In this document: positions 27,417-37,363 of the stretch, one piece after another
How the letters are laid out: each line of letters opens with the position of its first letter
Numbering within the stretch: position 1 is the first letter of the stretch
Notes under the pieces: generated by a model
Told to the model about the DNA's origin: nothing
Database searches by the model: none
What the model saw: only the letters and a program-made list of their open reading frames with translations
Position numbers and translations under genes: made by a program
Assembly: GCA_009927445.1 (NCBI GenBank)
Contig: RFMZ01000267.1
Location: 1-64,000 of the forward strand
Reading direction: 5' to 3'
Source: Betaproteobacteria bacterium
GTDB taxonomy: Bacteria > Pseudomonadota > Gammaproteobacteria > Burkholderiales > Burkholderiaceae
Length of the DNA stretch: 64,000 nucleotides

Positions 27417-30122
27417 ATGGCAGCACTTCCAAAAAGTGGTAACTCGGACATAGCACACGATCAGTTAGCTGATTTTGATCCGGTTGAAACACGCGAGTGG
27501 TTGGACGCCATGGCGGGCGTGATCGCCACCGAAGGGACTGAACGCGCTGCCTATTTAATTGATCAGCAAATATCGTTTGCGCGGGTCAATGGCGTTGATC
27601 AGCCATTTCATGCCCAGACGCCTTATATCAATACTATTCCGGTTGATCGCCAAGCCCGCATTCCGGGAGATCAGGAGATTGAGCATCGCATTCGTTCGTA
27701 TACACGCTGGAATGCCATGGCGATGGTTTTGCGTGCGAACCAGGACACGAATGTGGGTGGGCATATCTCTTCTTTTCAGTCTGCCGCAACCTTATATGAT
27801 GTAGGTTACAACCACTTTTGGCATGCGCCATCCGAGCAGCATGGTGGAGACTTGATTTTTGTGCAGGGTCATTCTGCCCCGGGTATTTATGCTCGAGCGT
27901 ATATGTTGGGGCGGTTAAGTGATGAGCAGTTGAATCATTTCCGACAAGAAGTTGATGGTAAAGGGATATCGAGTTACCCACATCCTTGGTTAATGAAGGA
28001 TTTCTGGCAGTTTCCGACCGTCTCAATGGGTCTTGGTCCGATCATGGCCATATATCAAGCGCGATTTATGCGTTATTTGCAAGATCGTGGGTTTGCGCAG
28101 ACTGAGGGTAGAAAGGTTTGGGCATTTCTTGGGGATGGCGAAACGGATGAGCCGGAGTCCTTGGGTGCGATTGGAATGGCTGGACGTGAAAAATTAGATA
28201 ATTTAATTTTTGTAATCAACTGCAATTTACAGCGTCTAGATGGCCCTGTGCGAGGCAACGGTAGCATTATTCAAGAATTAGAAACAGAGTTTAGAGGGTC
28301 TGGTTGGAATGTCATCAAGGTGGTTTGGGGGACGCATTGGGACGCGTTATTTGCACGCGACAAAAAGGGCTTGTTGATGAAACGTCTGGCTGAGATTGTC
28401 GACGGTGAGTATCAGGCCATGAAGGCTAAGAATGGCGCGTATGTGAGAGCCCACGTCTTTAATACGCCAGAGTTACAAAATCTGGTGGCTGACTGGTCAG
28501 ACGATGATATATGGAATTTAAATCGGGGTGGGCATGACCCACATAAAGTATTTGCAGCCTTTCATTCGGCGGTGCACCACAAGGGCCAACCAACCCTCAT
28601 TCTAGCCAAAACGATTAAGGGTTACGGCATGGGCGCTTCGGGTGAAGCGATGAATATTGCGCATCAGCAGAAAAAAATGAACATTGAGGATGTGCGGGCT
28701 TTTAGAGATCGTTTTCAGTTACCGATCCCAAACGATCAACTGGAGTCTTTACCTTATTTAAAATTTGCCGATGGTAGTCCTGAGTTAGATTACATGCGGG
28801 CCAGGCGGATGGAGCTAGGTGGTTATTTGCCCCAGCGCCGCACGCATGCGAAGTCTTTGCCGGTGCCAAGTTTAGAGATTTTTAAACCCCTTTTAGAAGC
28901 AACCGTTGAGGGACGTGAAATTTCTACGACGATGGCTTTTGTGCGTTTACTCAACATGGTCGTAAAAGATAAGATCATTGGACAACGGGTTGTGCCAATT
29001 GTTCCAGACGAGTCTAGAACTTTTGGTATGGAAGGGATGTTTAGGCAGTTAGGTATTTGGAGTCATGTCGGCCAGCTGTATGAGCCACAGGACAAAGACC
29101 AGTTGATGTTTTACAAGGAAGATCAACATGGGCAAATACTACAAGAGGGTATTAATGAAGCTGGCGCGATGTGTGATTGGATTGCTGCAGCCACTTCCTA
29201 CTCGACGCATGGCGAGCCGATGTTACCTTTTTATATTTTTTACTCCATGTTTGGTTTTCAACGCATTGGGGATTTGGCTTGGGCCGCAGGCGATATGCGC
29301 TCGCGGGGATTTTTGTTAGGCGGCACAGCTGGTAGAACCACGCTCAATGGTGAGGGTTTGCAGCATGAGGATGGCCATAGTCATTTATGGAGTGGTGCGA
29401 TTCCTAATTGTGTTAGTTATGATCCGACCTTTGCTTTTGAGTTGGCGGTAGTGATTCAAGATGGGATGCGTCGCATGATGACGGATCAGGAAGATATCTA
29501 CTATTACATTACCCTCATGAATGAAAATTACGCTCATCCGGCCATGCCAAAGGGGAGCGAAAAGAATATTTTAAAGGGCATGTATCACTTAGATTCGGTT
29601 GGCTCAGCCAAAGCTCCATTACGGGTTCAGTTGCTTGGTAGTGGTACTATTTTTAGAGAGGTCATGGCAGCTGCGCAATTACTTCAAGATGACTGGGGTG
29701 TTGCTTCGGATTTGTGGAGTTGTCCAAGTTTTACCGAGCTCAGTCGTGATATCCATCGGGTCAATCGGACTAATTTGCTCAACCCTACTAGCAAGCCAAA
29801 GAAGTCGCATGTCGAGGAGTGTTTGGTTCAATTTAATGGGCCGGTGATCGCAGCGACGGATTATGTGCGGTTATTTGCCGAGCAAATTCGGCCGGCGATT
29901 CAGCAGTTGGGTCGGACATACATGGTCCTAGGAACAGATGGTTTTGGTCGATCTGATACGCGAGAGAATTTACGCCATTTCTTTGAGGTTGATCGTCATT
30001 GGGTAACAATTACTGCCCTCAAGTCTTTAGCTGATCTTGGACAAATTGAGACGAAAGTTGTGGCCCAAGCGATTAAAAAATATGGTTTAGATATTACCAA
30101 GCCTAATCCAATGTCGGTCTAA
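27417..30122 (+). CDS. aceE: Pyruvate dehydrogenase E1 component, homodimeric type
   Basis: The 901-residue thiamine-diphosphate enzyme decarboxylates pyruvate and acetylates the E2 lipoyl group. Signatures include HFWHAPSEQHGGDLIFVQGHSAPGIYARA, the ThDP motif GDGETDEPES...VINCNLQRLDGP, and KTIKGYGMG. Further on come SFGRSDT-like TDGFGRSDTRENLR and HFFEVDRHWV near the C-terminus. Length fits single-chain AceE (E. coli 887). It heads aceE-aceF-lpdA, with 11 bp to aceF. Confidence 0.98.
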   Translation: MAALPKSGNSDIAHDQLADFDPVETREWLDAMAGVIATEGTERAAYLIDQQISFARVNGVDQPFHAQTPYINTIPVDRQARIPGDQEIEHRIRSYTRWNAMAMVLRANQDTNVGGHISSFQSAATLYDVGYNHFWHAPSEQHGGDLIFVQGHSAPGIYARAYMLGRLSDEQLNHFRQEVDGKGISSYPHPWLMKDFWQFPTVSMGLGPIMAIYQARFMRYLQDRGFAQTEGRKVWAFLGDGETDEPESLGAIGMAGREKLDNLIFVINCNLQRLDGPVRGNGSIIQELETEFRGSGWNVIKVVWGTHWDALFARDKKGLLMKRLAEIVDGEYQAMKAKNGAYVRAHVFNTPELQNLVADWSDDDIWNLNRGGHDPHKVFAAFHSAVHHKGQPTLILAKTIKGYGMGASGEAMNIAHQQKKMNIEDVRAFRDRFQLPIPNDQLESLPYLKFADGSPELDYMRARRMELGGYLPQRRTHAKSLPVPSLEIFKPLLEATVEGREISTTMAFVRLLNMVVKDKIIGQRVVPIVPDESRTFGMEGMFRQLGIWSHVGQLYEPQDKDQLMFYKEDQHGQILQEGINEAGAMCDWIAAATSYSTHGEPMLPFYIFYSMFGFQRIGDLAWAAGDMRSRGFLLGGTAGRTTLNGEGLQHEDGHSHLWSGAIPNCVSYDPTFAFELAVVIQDGMRRMMTDQEDIYYYITLMNENYAHPAMPKGSEKNILKGMYHLDSVGSAKAPLRVQLLGSGTIFREVMAAAQLLQDDWGVASDLWSCPSFTELSRDIHRVNRTNLLNPTSKPKKSHVEECLVQFNGPVIAATDYVRLFAEQIRPAIQQLGRTYMVLGTDGFGRSDTRENLRHFFEVDRHWVTITALKSLADLGQIETKVVAQAIKKYGLDITKPNPMSV

Positions 30123-30133
30123 GGGAGCCTAGC

Positions 30134-31510
30134 ATGTCTACATTCATTGAAGTAAAAGTGCCTGATATTGGCGATTACAAAGAGATACCGGTGATTGAAA
30201 TTCATGTGCGGGTTGGGGATTTGGTTGAGAAAGAACAATCGATCATTACCTTAGAGTCGGATAAGGCGACGATGGATATACCTTCATCCGTCAGTGGTGT
30301 GGTGCAGGAACTAAAATTAAAAATTGGTGATTTAGTTTCACAAGGCAGTTTGGTGCTTGTTTTAGAACCCGGTTCGAGTGATCGTGTTCCTGCGCAATCA
30401 GTTGTATCTCAAAGCCCACCGGCAAAGGTTGCTGTACCAGTGGCGCCATCCGCGCCAGCAGTTATATTGCCTGCCTTAGTCTCTTCAAACGCTTCAAATT
30501 CCAGTCCTGCTGCGCCGATACCTGCATTACAGACCAATGCTTTAGCATCCTCAGCTCATGAAAATACGCCTCTAGACAATTCTTCCGCGAGTTTAAGCCA
30601 TGCTAGTCCATCGGTTCGTAAATATGCTCGGGAATTAGGTGCGTCGATTAATAAGGTTCAGGGCACAGGTCCAAAAGGTCGGATTACCCAAGAGGATGTG
30701 CAATCTTATATTAAGCAAATTTTAACGAGCCCAAATCAAGCATCTTCTAGTCCAGTTACCAATGTTGCTAGTAATGGCTTGAATTTATTGCCTTGGCCAA
30801 AAATAGATTTTAATAAATTTGGCGCAACTCAAACTCGCCCATTAACAAGAATACAAAAGATTTCAGCAGCTAATTTGGCGCGTAATTGGGTGATGATACC
30901 AGCGGTGACGTATCACGAAGATGCCGACATTACTTTGCTAGAAGAATTTCGGGTACAAACGAATAAGGCCAATGACAAGTTGGGTATAAAAGTTACTTTA
31001 CTAGCGTTTTTACTGAAAGCATCTGTCAGTGCTTTAAAAAAATTCCCAGAATTCAATAGCTCCTTAGATGGTGATCAATTAATTTTGAAGCAGTACTTCC
31101 ATTTAGGTTTTGCTGCCGATACCCCGAATGGATTAGTCGTCCCGGTGATTCGTGATGTTGACCAAAAGGGTATTTTAGAGATTGCGCGTGAGACTTCTGA
31201 ATTAGCCAAGTTGGCTCGTGACGGCAAGCTAAAGCCTGATCAAATGCAAGGTGCTTGTTTTACAATTTCTTCTGTTGGTGGTCTTGGCAGCACTTATTTT
31301 GCGCCGATCATTAATGCTCCCGAGGTAGCAATTTTAGGGGTTAGTAAGGCTGCTATGAAGCCAGTCTGGGACGGTACAAATTTTATTCCTCGGTTAATTT
31401 GTCCGTTATCCTTAACGGCTGATCATCGGGTCATTGACGGCGCTTATGCGACTCGGTTTAATGCGTATATTGCTGAATTACTGACGGATTTCCGTCGCGT
31501 TGTTTTATAG
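30134..31510 (+). CDS. aceF: Pyruvate dehydrogenase E2, dihydrolipoamide acetyltransferase
   Basis: The 458-residue E2 core protein has a single N-terminal lipoyl domain (lipoyl Lys44 in ESDKATMD), an Ala/Pro/Ser-rich linker, a peripheral-subunit-binding domain (SPSVRKYARELGASINKVQGTGPKGRI, around residues 155-190), and the acyltransferase domain ending with HRVIDGA near 431, which carries the catalytic His. E. coli AceF has three lipoyl domains, so this one is compact. It transfers acetyl groups to CoA. Eleven bases separate it from aceE and nine from lpdA. Confidence 0.97.
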   Translation: MSTFIEVKVPDIGDYKEIPVIEIHVRVGDLVEKEQSIITLESDKATMDIPSSVSGVVQELKLKIGDLVSQGSLVLVLEPGSSDRVPAQSVVSQSPPAKVAVPVAPSAPAVILPALVSSNASNSSPAAPIPALQTNALASSAHENTPLDNSSASLSHASPSVRKYARELGASINKVQGTGPKGRITQEDVQSYIKQILTSPNQASSSPVTNVASNGLNLLPWPKIDFNKFGATQTRPLTRIQKISAANLARNWVMIPAVTYHEDADITLLEEFRVQTNKANDKLGIKVTLLAFLLKASVSALKKFPEFNSSLDGDQLILKQYFHLGFAADTPNGLVVPVIRDVDQKGILEIARETSELAKLARDGKLKPDQMQGACFTISSVGGLGSTYFAPIINAPEVAILGVSKAAMKPVWDGTNFIPRLICPLSLTADHRVIDGAYATRFNAYIAELLTDFRRVVL

Positions 31511-31519
31511 GGGGCTGGG

Positions 31520-33337
31520 ATGACGATTTTGGCAATCAAAGTTCCCAATATGGGTGATTTCACGGACATTCCGGTAATTGAGATTTTAGTCAAACCCGGT
31601 GATGTGATCGCAAAAGAACAGGCTTTAGTTGTTTTAGAATCAGATAAAGCCACGATGGAAGTGCCTAGTGATGTGGCTGGTAAAGTTGTTTCCATAGAGG
31701 TGGCGGTTGGTGATCAGTTAAGCATTGGTTCAGTCATCCTGATGTTAGAGACCGACACTTCGTCCACTATGGCCCCTGCTCAACCAGAGGCAAGTCCCTC
31801 AGGTGTTCCGCCGGTAGCAACCCCGCAGTCCTTGCCCCAAGTGCAGGCCACCCCAACCGCATTAAAAGCCTCCACGGTAGTTATGACTTATCAGGGTCAG
31901 GTTGATCATACTTGTGCGTTATTAGTTCTAGGTGCTGGGCCTGGTGGTTATAGTGCTGCCTTTCGGGGAGCTGATTTAGGCATGGATACGATCCTGATTG
32001 AACGATACGCTACTTTGGGTGGGGTTTGTCTTAATGTTGGATGTATTCCTTCTAAAGCACTCCTGCACACCGCTGCAGTGATGCAAGAGGTGCAATCGAT
32101 GGCTGCCCACGGAATTCGTTATGGTGATCCAACGATTGACTTGACAGCTTTGCGAAATCATAAAGAACAGGTCATTAGTCAATTAACGACTGGTTTAGCT
32201 GGTATGGCAAAAGCGCGAAAAGTCAGAACACTACGCGGCGTGGGCAGCTTTTTAGATGCCCACCATCTTGAACTGCAGACAACCACTGGCACGAGCTGGG
32301 AGTTGACTGGGCAAAAAGAAGTGATTCGATTTGAGCAAGTTATTATTGCTGCCGGTAGTCAACCAGTGATTTTGCCTAACTTGCCAGTTGACCCGCGGAT
32401 TGTGGATAGTACAGGTGCTTTAGAGTTAAAGAACATCCCCAAACGGATGCTAGTCATTGGTGGTGGCATTATTGGTTTAGAGATGGCGACGGTCTATAGT
32501 GCTTTAGGTGCCAAGATTGATATTGTTGAATTATCGGACAGCCTGATGACTGGGGCAGATCGTGACTTAGTTAAAGTCTGGGAGAAGATGAATAGTCACC
32601 GTTTTGAACAGGTGATGTTACAGACGAAGGCGGTTGATGTCCAAGCTAAAAAAGATGGTATTTGGATTACTTTTGAGGGCCAGAAAGCGCCATCTAAGGC
32701 GCAATGTTATGACTTAATATTGGTTGCCGTAGGGCGGGTACCTAATGGTAAAAAAATTGGTGCGCATTTAGCTGGTGTGCAGGTAGATGATCGGGGGTTT
32801 ATTTCGGTTGACCAGCAGATGCGAACCAATGTGTCCAATATTTTTGCCATTGGTGATCTAGTGGGTCAACCGATGCTAGCGCATAAAGCGGTCCATGAGG
32901 GGCATGTGGCGGCTGAGGCAGCGAGTGGCCAAAAGTCCTACTTTGACGTGCAACAAATACCATCAGTGGCTTATACCGACCCTGAAGTTGCTTGGGCTGG
33001 TTTGACAGAAGAGCAATGTAAAGAGCAGGGAGTGGCTTATCAAAAAGGTCTTTTCCCATGGGCTGCTAGCGGCCGTGCAATTGCGAATGGTCGCAGTGAA
33101 GGATTTACGAAATTATTGTTTGATGAAAAGACGCATCGTATTATTGGCGGTGGAATTGTTGGTACCAATGCGGGTGATTTAATTGGTGAAGTTTGTTTAG
33201 CCATCGAGATGGGTGCGGATATGGTGGATATTGGTAAAACAATCCATCCTCATCCAACTTTAGGCGAATCGATTGGTTTAGCCGCGGAAGTTGCACACGG
33301 CAGTTGTACTGATTTACCTGCCCAGCGTAAAAAATAA
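31520..33337 (+). CDS. lpdA: Dihydrolipoamide dehydrogenase (E3) with N-terminal lipoyl domain
   Basis: The 605-residue FAD enzyme reoxidises lipoyl groups using NAD. An N-terminal lipoyl domain (Lys43 in ESDKATME) and a Pro/Ala/Ser-rich linker to about residue 125 precede the FAD-binding GAGPGGYSAAFRGADLG. The redox-active disulfide is CLNVGC near 169-174, the NAD motif is GGGIIGLEMATVYSALGA, and the dimer-interface His-Glu is in HPHPTLGES. E3 carrying its own lipoyl domain is known in several betaproteobacterial pyruvate dehydrogenase complexes. Last gene of the operon. Confidence 0.97.
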   Translation: MTILAIKVPNMGDFTDIPVIEILVKPGDVIAKEQALVVLESDKATMEVPSDVAGKVVSIEVAVGDQLSIGSVILMLETDTSSTMAPAQPEASPSGVPPVATPQSLPQVQATPTALKASTVVMTYQGQVDHTCALLVLGAGPGGYSAAFRGADLGMDTILIERYATLGGVCLNVGCIPSKALLHTAAVMQEVQSMAAHGIRYGDPTIDLTALRNHKEQVISQLTTGLAGMAKARKVRTLRGVGSFLDAHHLELQTTTGTSWELTGQKEVIRFEQVIIAAGSQPVILPNLPVDPRIVDSTGALELKNIPKRMLVIGGGIIGLEMATVYSALGAKIDIVELSDSLMTGADRDLVKVWEKMNSHRFEQVMLQTKAVDVQAKKDGIWITFEGQKAPSKAQCYDLILVAVGRVPNGKKIGAHLAGVQVDDRGFISVDQQMRTNVSNIFAIGDLVGQPMLAHKAVHEGHVAAEAASGQKSYFDVQQIPSVAYTDPEVAWAGLTEEQCKEQGVAYQKGLFPWAASGRAIANGRSEGFTKLLFDEKTHRIIGGGIVGTNAGDLIGEVCLAIEMGADMVDIGKTIHPHPTLGESIGLAAEVAHGSCTDLPAQRKK

Positions 33338-33369
33338 CTAGATTTTTATCACCAGGGATTTGAGTTGGT

Positions 33370-33440
33370 GAAGTCCTAGTACTTACTGAAGTTCTAGTCC
33401 CTATTGAAGTTGGAATCCCTATTACAGTTTAAGCCTTATT
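33370..33440. repeat. 18-bp degenerate tandem repeat, about four copies, between lpdA and purT
   Basis: Units GAAGTCCTAGTACTTACT (33370-33387), GAAGTTCTAGTCCCTATT (33388-33405), GAAGTTGGAATCCCTATT (33406-33423) and a shorter ACAGTTTAAGCCTTATT (33424-33440) follow each other directly. The repeat occupies most of the 117-bp gap and ends about 14 bp before the purT ATG. No spacers, no coding potential. Confidence 0.85.
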
Positions 33441-33454
33441 GAGATGGACATTGC

Positions 33455-34684
33455 ATGACCACTTTTCCTAGATTCCCAATCATCGGTACACCCCTATCGA
33501 GCTCAGCTATTCGCGTCATGATGCTTGGTAGCGGAGAACTCGGTAAGGAGGTAATTATTGAGTTACAGCGCTTAGGTATAGAAGTCATCGCGGTTGATCG
33601 GTATCCAAATGCGCCTGGACAGCAAGTTGCCCATCGGTCTTATGTGATTGATATGACAAATGGCCAAGCTATTCGCGATTTAGTGAAGCAAGAAAAACCG
33701 CATTTAATCGTGCCAGAGATTGAAGCGATCGCCACGCTTACCCTCATGGAGTTAGAAGCCGAGGGTGTGGTCGAGGTTATACCTACCGCGCGGGCAGCTT
33801 GGTTGACGATGAATCGTGAGGGGATTCGTCGACTGGCTGCAGAAGAATTAGGTTTACCCACATCGCCCTATCATTTTGCCAGTAGTCTTGATGAACTATC
33901 TGCTGCCATTCCTCGGGGAATTGGTTACCCATGCTTTGTTAAGCCAGTGATGTCATCCTCTGGCAAGGGGCAATCGAAATTACTGGGGCCAGAAGATATT
34001 GCTTTGGCCTGGGCGAGTGCAGCAAGTGGTGGGCGGGTTAATGCTGGGCGAGTGATTGTTGAGGGCATGATTGATTTTGATTATGAGATCACGTTATTAA
34101 CAGTCAGATCGTTAAAGCAGGATGGAAGTATTCAAACATCTTTTTGTGAGCCCATTGGTCATGTTCAAAAGCATGGCGATTATGTCGAGAGTTGGCAACC
34201 GATGGGCATGAGTCAGGTAGCCCTTGAACGCGCACAATGGATTGCTAAAAAAGTCACTGATCAACTTGGTGGTCGCGGTATCTTTGGCGTTGAATTATTT
34301 GTGCAGGGTGACGAAGTCTGGTTTTCTGAAGTGAGTCCTAGGCCGCATGATACGGGGTTAGTGACCCTGGTAAGTCAGGAACAAAGTGAATTTGAATTAC
34401 ATGCTAGGGCTATTTTGGGCTTACCAATCAATACGCGTTTACGAACACCAGGTGCAAGTGCGGTAATTTATGGCGGTATAGAAGCAACGGGGATTGGATT
34501 TACTGGGGTTGCACAGGCTCTGCATTTACCCGGAGTTTCCTTAAGGCTGTTTGGCAAGCCTGAATCATTTATTAAGCGCCGCATGGGAGTTGCTTTAGCT
34601 ATTGCAGAAAATACCGGCGAAGCTAGAAGTCTTGCTTTGCAGGCAAGTCACTTGGTAAAGCCAGTAACGGCAGTCGCCGAGTAG
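33455..34684 (+). CDS. purT: Formate-dependent phosphoribosylglycinamide formyltransferase (GAR transformylase 2)
   Basis: The 409-residue ATP-grasp enzyme makes formyl-GAR from GAR, formate and ATP in purine synthesis, bypassing the folate-dependent PurN step. Recognisable parts are [51 protein letters not shown] (ATP-grasp loop), [16 protein letters not shown] and [14 protein letters not shown]. Length matches PurT (about 392-400). Transcription may come from its own promoter or from lpdA read-through across the tandem repeat. Confidence 0.95.
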   Translation: MTTFPRFPIIGTPLSSSAIRVMMLGSGELGKEVIIELQRLGIEVIAVDRYPNAPGQQVAHRSYVIDMTNGQAIRDLVKQEKPHLIVPEIEAIATLTLMELEAEGVVEVIPTARAAWLTMNREGIRRLAAEELGLPTSPYHFASSLDELSAAIPRGIGYPCFVKPVMSSSGKGQSKLLGPEDIALAWASAASGGRVNAGRVIVEGMIDFDYEITLLTVRSLKQDGSIQTSFCEPIGHVQKHGDYVESWQPMGMSQVALERAQWIAKKVTDQLGGRGIFGVELFVQGDEVWFSEVSPRPHDTGLVTLVSQEQSEFELHARAILGLPINTRLRTPGASAVIYGGIEATGIGFTGVAQALHLPGVSLRLFGKPESFIKRRMGVALAIAENTGEARSLALQASHLVKPVTAVAE

Positions 34685-34697
34685 AACCTCAGATCAA

Positions 34698-35243
34698 TTA
34701 TTTAGTCGCTTTTTTGAGAATTTTTTCACTGGCTTGCATCGCGGACTTCGTGAGAGTTTCCGTTTGATGCGTAGTCATGTCAACGGCCTGTTTCATAGCT
34801 TTTTGACTGGATTCAAAGACGGTGGTGGCATTAGCGACAGCCTGTTTCATGAGATTTTTCATGGCATCCGGAGTGTTTGGTGCAGTCGCAGTCATATCAC
34901 TGATGAGGGTCTTTAATTTTTCGGAATGGTTTTTAATTTCTTCCTGATTAATTGCGCTCAAAGCAGTTTGCGTTTCTGTGGAGATATCTTTGAGATGTCG
35001 GCTATACGAAACTATTTTTTCTGAAAAAGGCTTAACAAATTTTGCTTGCATGGCCATGAGGTCTTGAGCATCTTTAGCTGAAGCACAGGACTTCATGTGT
35101 TCTACTTGTTCACTCATCATTGTTTTCGCTACTTGAATATTGAGCTCCATAAGTTTTTCTACACCCTCAAAGGCTTTTCGGCTCAGGTTCGCTAAGGTTT
35201 CCATATTAGCTTTATTGGCTGCACTAATTTGTTCTGGTGTCAT
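34698..35243 (-). CDS. phaP: Phasin family protein
   Basis: The 181-residue protein is helical, rich in Ala, Met, Lys and Glu and lacks a signal peptide. Its opening MTPEQISAANKANMETLANLSRKAFEGVEKLMELNIQVAKT matches the Phasin_2/PhaP family (TIGR01841). Phasins coat polyhydroxyalkanoate granules, so the organism probably stores PHB, although no PHA synthase lies in this window. It is convergent with purT (13 bp gap). The palindrome TATCAATTGATA at 35316-35327 lies about 75 bp upstream of its start. Confidence 0.9.
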   Translation of the reverse strand: MTPEQISAANKANMETLANLSRKAFEGVEKLMELNIQVAKTMMSEQVEHMKSCASAKDAQDLMAMQAKFVKPFSEKIVSYSRHLKDISTETQTALSAINQEEIKNHSEKLKTLISDMTATAPNTPDAMKNLMKQAVANATTVFESSQKAMKQAVDMTTHQTETLTKSAMQASEKILKKATK

Positions 35244-35529
35244 GATGATTGATTCCTTCTGTTACATCGATTGAAAAAATAAGTTGATCAATTGGTAGTG
35301 CTTCATTTTGTTCTTTATCAATTGATAGCTAGGTGTTTGGTGTTTTAAAAACATGATGATGCTCTAAATTCATTCGGTCCAATCAGGTTAGGCGGTAAAA
35401 TTTTAGGTTGGTTTAAAAGGTTCAAAAAACTTTGTGGATACGAAAGAAGGGCTGTTACTTAATTAATTGCAGTGTAACAGGCAAATTTGACAATTTGAAG
35501 AGTAATTACCCCGATACTACAATATAGGA
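35244..35529. promoter_or_regulatory. Divergent control region between phasin and deacetylase-family gene
   Basis: This 286-bp gap is AT-rich and contains no credible ORF. It holds the perfect 12-base palindrome TATCAATTGATA (35316-35327) and, 30 bp to its left, a related TTGATCAATTG. At its right end lie TTGAAG (35495-35500) and TACAAT (35518-35523) separated by 17 bp, a good sigma70 match pointing rightward and placing the transcription start at the next gene's ATG. No known operator consensus is recognised in the palindromes. Confidence 0.5.
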
Positions 35530-36438
35530 ATGTTTAAAGCATTTTATGCAGATCAATTTGTGCTTCCCTTACCCGTTGGCCACCGCTTTCCGATGCAAAA
35601 GTATCGTTTATTGCGAGAGCGTGTGAGTAAATTTGATGGTGTAGAACTGGTAGAAGCGCCTTTAGCAAGCTTGGAGCAGATTTTACTGGCCCATGATGCG
35701 GATTATGTATCTCGGGTGTTTGCTGGGGCTATGAGTCCTGCTGAGCAACGCGAAATTGGTTTCCCATGGAGTCCGGAGATGGTTATTCGATCGAGTCGAT
35801 CAGCTGGTGCGACGATTGCAGCGGCCAGAGTAGCTTTAGAAGCAGGTATCTCTGCTAATTTAGCTGGCGGGACGCACCATGCTTATGCCAATAAGGGCAG
35901 TGGTTTTTGTGTTTTTAATGATGCGGCGATAGCCGCCCGAGTGATGCAGCAGGAATTTGGCGAGAAGTTTACGCGTTGTCTACAGGTGGCAATCGTTGAT
36001 TTAGACGTCCATCAAGGTAACGGCACAGCGGCTATATTACAAAATGATCCATCCATCTTTACTTTTTCGATACATGGTGAGAAGAACTTTCCATTTCGTA
36101 AAGAGTCGAGTGACTTAGATATTGGTTTGATGGACGGTTGCTCCGATGCACTGTATTTAGAAGCCTTAGCGAGTGGTTTATATCAATTGGAGAGGTTATT
36201 TAGTCCAGACCTGATTATTTATTTGGCTGGTGCAGATCCATTTGGTGGAGATCGTTTAGGTCGTTTAGACTTGACCATGGACGGATTATTACAACGTGAT
36301 CAAATTGTATTTGAATGGGCTAGATCGCGACATTTACCCATTGCTATTGCCATGGCGGGGGGGTATGGTCGAGACATCACTCAAACAGTTGCCATACATG
36401 CCCAAACAATCCAAAAAGCAATTACTTATCAATGGTAA
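35530..36438 (+). CDS. Histone deacetylase / acetoin utilization family hydrolase
   Basis: The 302-residue protein has the arginase/deacetylase fold of bacterial class II-like HDACs. It shows AGGTHHAYANKGSGFCVFND with the active-site His pair, VAIVDLDVHQGNGTA with the zinc Asp and His, and LAGADPFGGDRLGRLDLT with the second zinc Asp. Substrates of bacterial members are acetylated amines, polyamines or proteins; none can be chosen here. The start MFKAFYADQFVLPLPVGHRFPM agrees with homologues, yet a -10 hexamer ends 6 bp before the ATG, so the mRNA may be leaderless. It overlaps the next gene by 7 bp. Confidence 0.88.
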   Translation: MFKAFYADQFVLPLPVGHRFPMQKYRLLRERVSKFDGVELVEAPLASLEQILLAHDADYVSRVFAGAMSPAEQREIGFPWSPEMVIRSSRSAGATIAAARVALEAGISANLAGGTHHAYANKGSGFCVFNDAAIAARVMQQEFGEKFTRCLQVAIVDLDVHQGNGTAAILQNDPSIFTFSIHGEKNFPFRKESSDLDIGLMDGCSDALYLEALASGLYQLERLFSPDLIIYLAGADPFGGDRLGRLDLTMDGLLQRDQIVFEWARSRHLPIAIAMAGGYGRDITQTVAIHAQTIQKAITYQW

Positions 36439-37319
36439 AAAATAATGCTATTTGGATGTCACCGTTATTCATACTGATTTGGAGTACGGGTTTTATTATT
36501 GCTCGCTATGGTATGCCCCATGCAGAGCCCTTGACCTTTTTAGCGATTCGATTTTTTGGAGTGATTCTTATTTTGCTGCCCTGCATTTTGTGGTTTAAGG
36601 CACCCTGGCCCTCTAAAAGTCAGATAGTTCACCTAGCAATTGCAGGAGTATTAATACAATTCGGTTATTTAGCGGGGGTTTGGATTGCGATTCGACATGG
36701 CATGCCGGTGGGCTTAACAGCATTAATCGTTGGTTTACAACCGATATTAACTGCCGTGTTTGTTTCTTTGTTAGCTGAAAAAATCACCAGATCGCAATGG
36801 CAAGGATTGTTTTTAGGATTATTTGGCGTATTTTTAGTTTTGTATGCACAAATTAATATAGCTGGGGTCAATGCACAGACCATCTTTTTTAACATCACTG
36901 GTTTGTTATCCATCACGGTAGGGACGATTTATCAGAAAAAATATTGTGCCCAGTTTGACTTGCGAACCGGTTCGTTAATTCAGTTTATAACTAGCCTTGG
37001 GTTAGCAACGATTGGAGCTTTTCTTTTTGAGACACGAGAAGTTGAGTGGGTCTTGGAGTTAATTGGTGCTTTAGTTTGGGGTATCGTGGGGATTTCGATT
37101 GGCGCGATGAGCTTATTATTTATTCTGATTCGTAGGGGTAATGCCACCAAAGTTAGCAGTTTGATGTATCTCACTCCGCCGACCACAGCCATTATGGGGT
37201 GGATTTTATTTAATGAGCCGTTAACGATCTTAGTTGGCTTTGGTACTTTACTGACCATGCTAGGTGTTTTGATCGTCAATCAAACGATTTCGTTCAATTT
37301 CTTAAGGCGTTTTGATTAA
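36432..37319 (+). CDS. EamA/DMT-family transporter
   Basis: The 295-residue inner-membrane protein has about ten hydrophobic segments in two EamA repeats. The first begins LFILIWSTGFIIARYGMPHAEPLTFLAIRF; the second covers ITGLLSITVGTIYQKKY to LTMLGVLIV. The WSTGFI and PLTFLAIR motifs are typical of drug/metabolite exporters. The substrate cannot be inferred. The 7-bp overlap with the deacetylase gene suggests coupled expression, possibly exporting that enzyme's product or substrate. Confidence 0.88.
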   Translation: MVKNNAIWMSPLFILIWSTGFIIARYGMPHAEPLTFLAIRFFGVILILLPCILWFKAPWPSKSQIVHLAIAGVLIQFGYLAGVWIAIRHGMPVGLTALIVGLQPILTAVFVSLLAEKITRSQWQGLFLGLFGVFLVLYAQINIAGVNAQTIFFNITGLLSITVGTIYQKKYCAQFDLRTGSLIQFITSLGLATIGAFLFETREVEWVLELIGALVWGIVGISIGAMSLLFILIRRGNATKVSSLMYLTPPTTAIMGWILFNEPLTILVGFGTLLTMLGVLIVNQTISFNFLRRFD

Positions 37320-37363
37320 GGTATTAAAATAATGGGTGCTGTTCATCTAACTTTTCTTTGCGC

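Noticed and set aside
27634..28026. A 130-residue ORF antisense to aceE
   Set aside because: The aceE frame is conserved throughout this stretch; the antisense product has no recognisable domain.
33370..33440. The tandem repeats (here and at 40132 and 63444) as CRISPR arrays
   Set aside because: Units are 7-18 bp, directly abutting, without spacers, and no cas gene lies nearby.
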